Source: Bordetella genomosp. 9 (GTDB lineage: Bacteria; Pseudomonadota; Gammaproteobacteria; Burkholderiales; Burkholderiaceae_B). Taken from it: a stretch of 64,000 bases of DNA. Positions 63,395 to 64,000 of the stretch are shown piece after piece. The position numbers were made by a program, and so were the translations under genes. The notes beneath the pieces are model-generated. The model did no database searches, had not been told where the DNA came from, and worked only from the letters and a program-made list of their open reading frames with translations. Numbering within the stretch: the stretch's first letter is position 1; each line of letters begins with the position of its first letter. The DNA lies in the NCBI RefSeq assembly GCF_002261425.1, contig NZ_NEVJ01000002.1, positions 620,001 to 684,000 of the forward strand, given 5' to 3'.

Positions 63395-64000
63395 ATGGAC
63401 ATCGCTTTCGAACCAACAAATTCATTTTGCTATCGCTTCGCGCGCTACAAGGCGCTGCCTGAAATACTGCAACAGCCTGAAGTTGCCTCAGGTGACCAAT
63501 TTAGACTCATCGAGTTTGTGCGCGCGGTTACGGACAAATACCTCACCGATGAACAACAGTCGGCGACCTTCGAGCGGCCTCGAGCCGGCGGGTCCGTGTC
63601 TGTCGGGAAGACGATCCGTTTCTATGTCCCATTCATTGCGAAAAATACAGGGCAGTTGATCAACCTGGGCGCCGGACTTTTCCGAATCCCTGGTGACGAG
63701 GAAGATGACCTCGAAGAGGCAGAACTTGAAGGTGAGGAACTAGCCGGTGAGACCGCCGAAGAAAGCACCTTGGCCGGAACGCTATATGCCTTCACATTCC
63801 CCATGCTGATGCGCGACGGCGCGCCATTCCCCATCAAGATAGGGCTCGCTTCAGGGGATGCCGAAAAGCGGGTCGCGGACCAGTGTCGAAAGTCGGCCGC
63901 GTTCGAGAATCCGCGCATATTGGGAACCTGGCCTGCAAAGCGGGTGCGGGCGTTGGAACTCGCAGTCCACAACACATTGAAGATCCGCGGCCGTTGGCGC
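63395..64000 (+). CDS. Partial gene with predicted GIY-YIG (T5orf172-like) domain
   Basis: This ORF runs off the right edge; 202 codons are visible. A GGAGGAAGGG site precedes the ATG. The N-terminal 100 residues are not recognised. An acidic stretch (DEEDDLEEAELEGEE, about 100-115) follows. From Y131 the pattern LYAFTFP..IKIG (I149-G150), EKRVADQ, LGTW and RALELAVHNTLKIRGRW matches the GIY-YIG nuclease fold of the T5orf172/MUG113 type (Y...KIG, R, E/H positions). The codon use and lower G+C set it apart from the core genome. The catalytic assignment is inference. Confidence 0.65.
   Translation, partial: MDIAFEPTNSFCYRFARYKALPEILQQPEVASGDQFRLIEFVRAVTDKYLTDEQQSATFERPRAGGSVSVGKTIRFYVPFIAKNTGQLINLGAGLFRIPGDEEDDLEEAELEGEELAGETAEESTLAGTLYAFTFPMLMRDGAPFPIKIGLASGDAEKRVADQCRKSAAFENPRILGTWPAKRVRALELAVHNTLKIRGRWR

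Overview
The window is about 64 kb of GC-rich chromosome (roughly 65% G+C by eye). Gene content and order fit a Burkholderiales bacterium of the Alcaligenaceae, most like Bordetella or Achromobacter. The markers are the hflX-hflK-hflC-hisZ-purA run, the rpsU-dnaG-rpoD macromolecular synthesis cluster followed by tRNA-Ile2(CAU), recA-recX, metR/metE, sucCD and hemC-hemD-hemX-hemY. This is inference from recognised families; no database search was possible. Almost everything reads as an intact core chromosome until about 61.5 kb, where a tyrosine-recombinase island begins and runs off the right edge.

Layout. 0-6.2 kb: end of hflX, hflK, hflC, a terminator, hisZ, purA and a purine-type phosphoribosyltransferase. 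6.2-11.7 kb: rpsU, dnaG, rpoD, tRNA-Ile2 and a strong terminator; the rpsU leader carries a degenerate 14-nt tandem array. 11.7-16.2 kb: an AraC regulator, then a tightly packed set of Tat-exported amidohydrolase, DoxX, XapX and DUF1275 membrane proteins. 16.2-28.7 kb: OPT peptide transporter, D-Ala-D-Ala carboxypeptidase, ornithine cyclodeaminase, an Lrp/AsnC regulator, a DHA2 efflux pump with its MarR regulator and a near-perfect operator, small DUF3309 and DUF1488 proteins, a MocR regulator and a COG2509 flavoprotein. 28.7-31.8 kb: a cluster of small proteins (proline-rich, acidic and disordered, entericidin, lipoprotein, membrane). 31.2-34.6 kb: a divergent TetR/MFS pair, then pyrB. 34.6-43.1 kb: rdgC, a stand-alone LigD-type polymerase domain, an SDR/AraC divergent pair, an MHS transporter and an OmpR/TctE-type two-component system.

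43.1-51.1 kb: recA with a clear LexA box, recX, metR divergent from metE with a MetR box, a DUF2889 protein and sucCD. 51-61.3 kb: a DUF3857/transglutaminase periplasmic protein, two adjacent TerC paralogues plus a 40-residue membrane protein, hemC-hemD-hemX-hemY, ppa, an FAH-family hydrolase and a second entericidin. 61.4-64 kb: the first codons of a Flp/TadE-like gene run into foreign sequence with an integrase, DUF4224, two small phage-type genes and the start of a lower-GC gene with a predicted GIY-YIG (T5orf172-like) domain.

The most notable observation is the aspartate carbamoyltransferase. It carries about 80 extra N-terminal residues that read as a helix-turn-helix. The pyrB promoter contains overlapping palindromes (TATACGC-AAA-GCGTATA) in and just after the -10 element, with further half-sites nearby. 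Together these suggest an enzyme that represses its own gene. Second is the island boundary with its partial GIY-YIG gene, whose remaining cargo lies outside the window.
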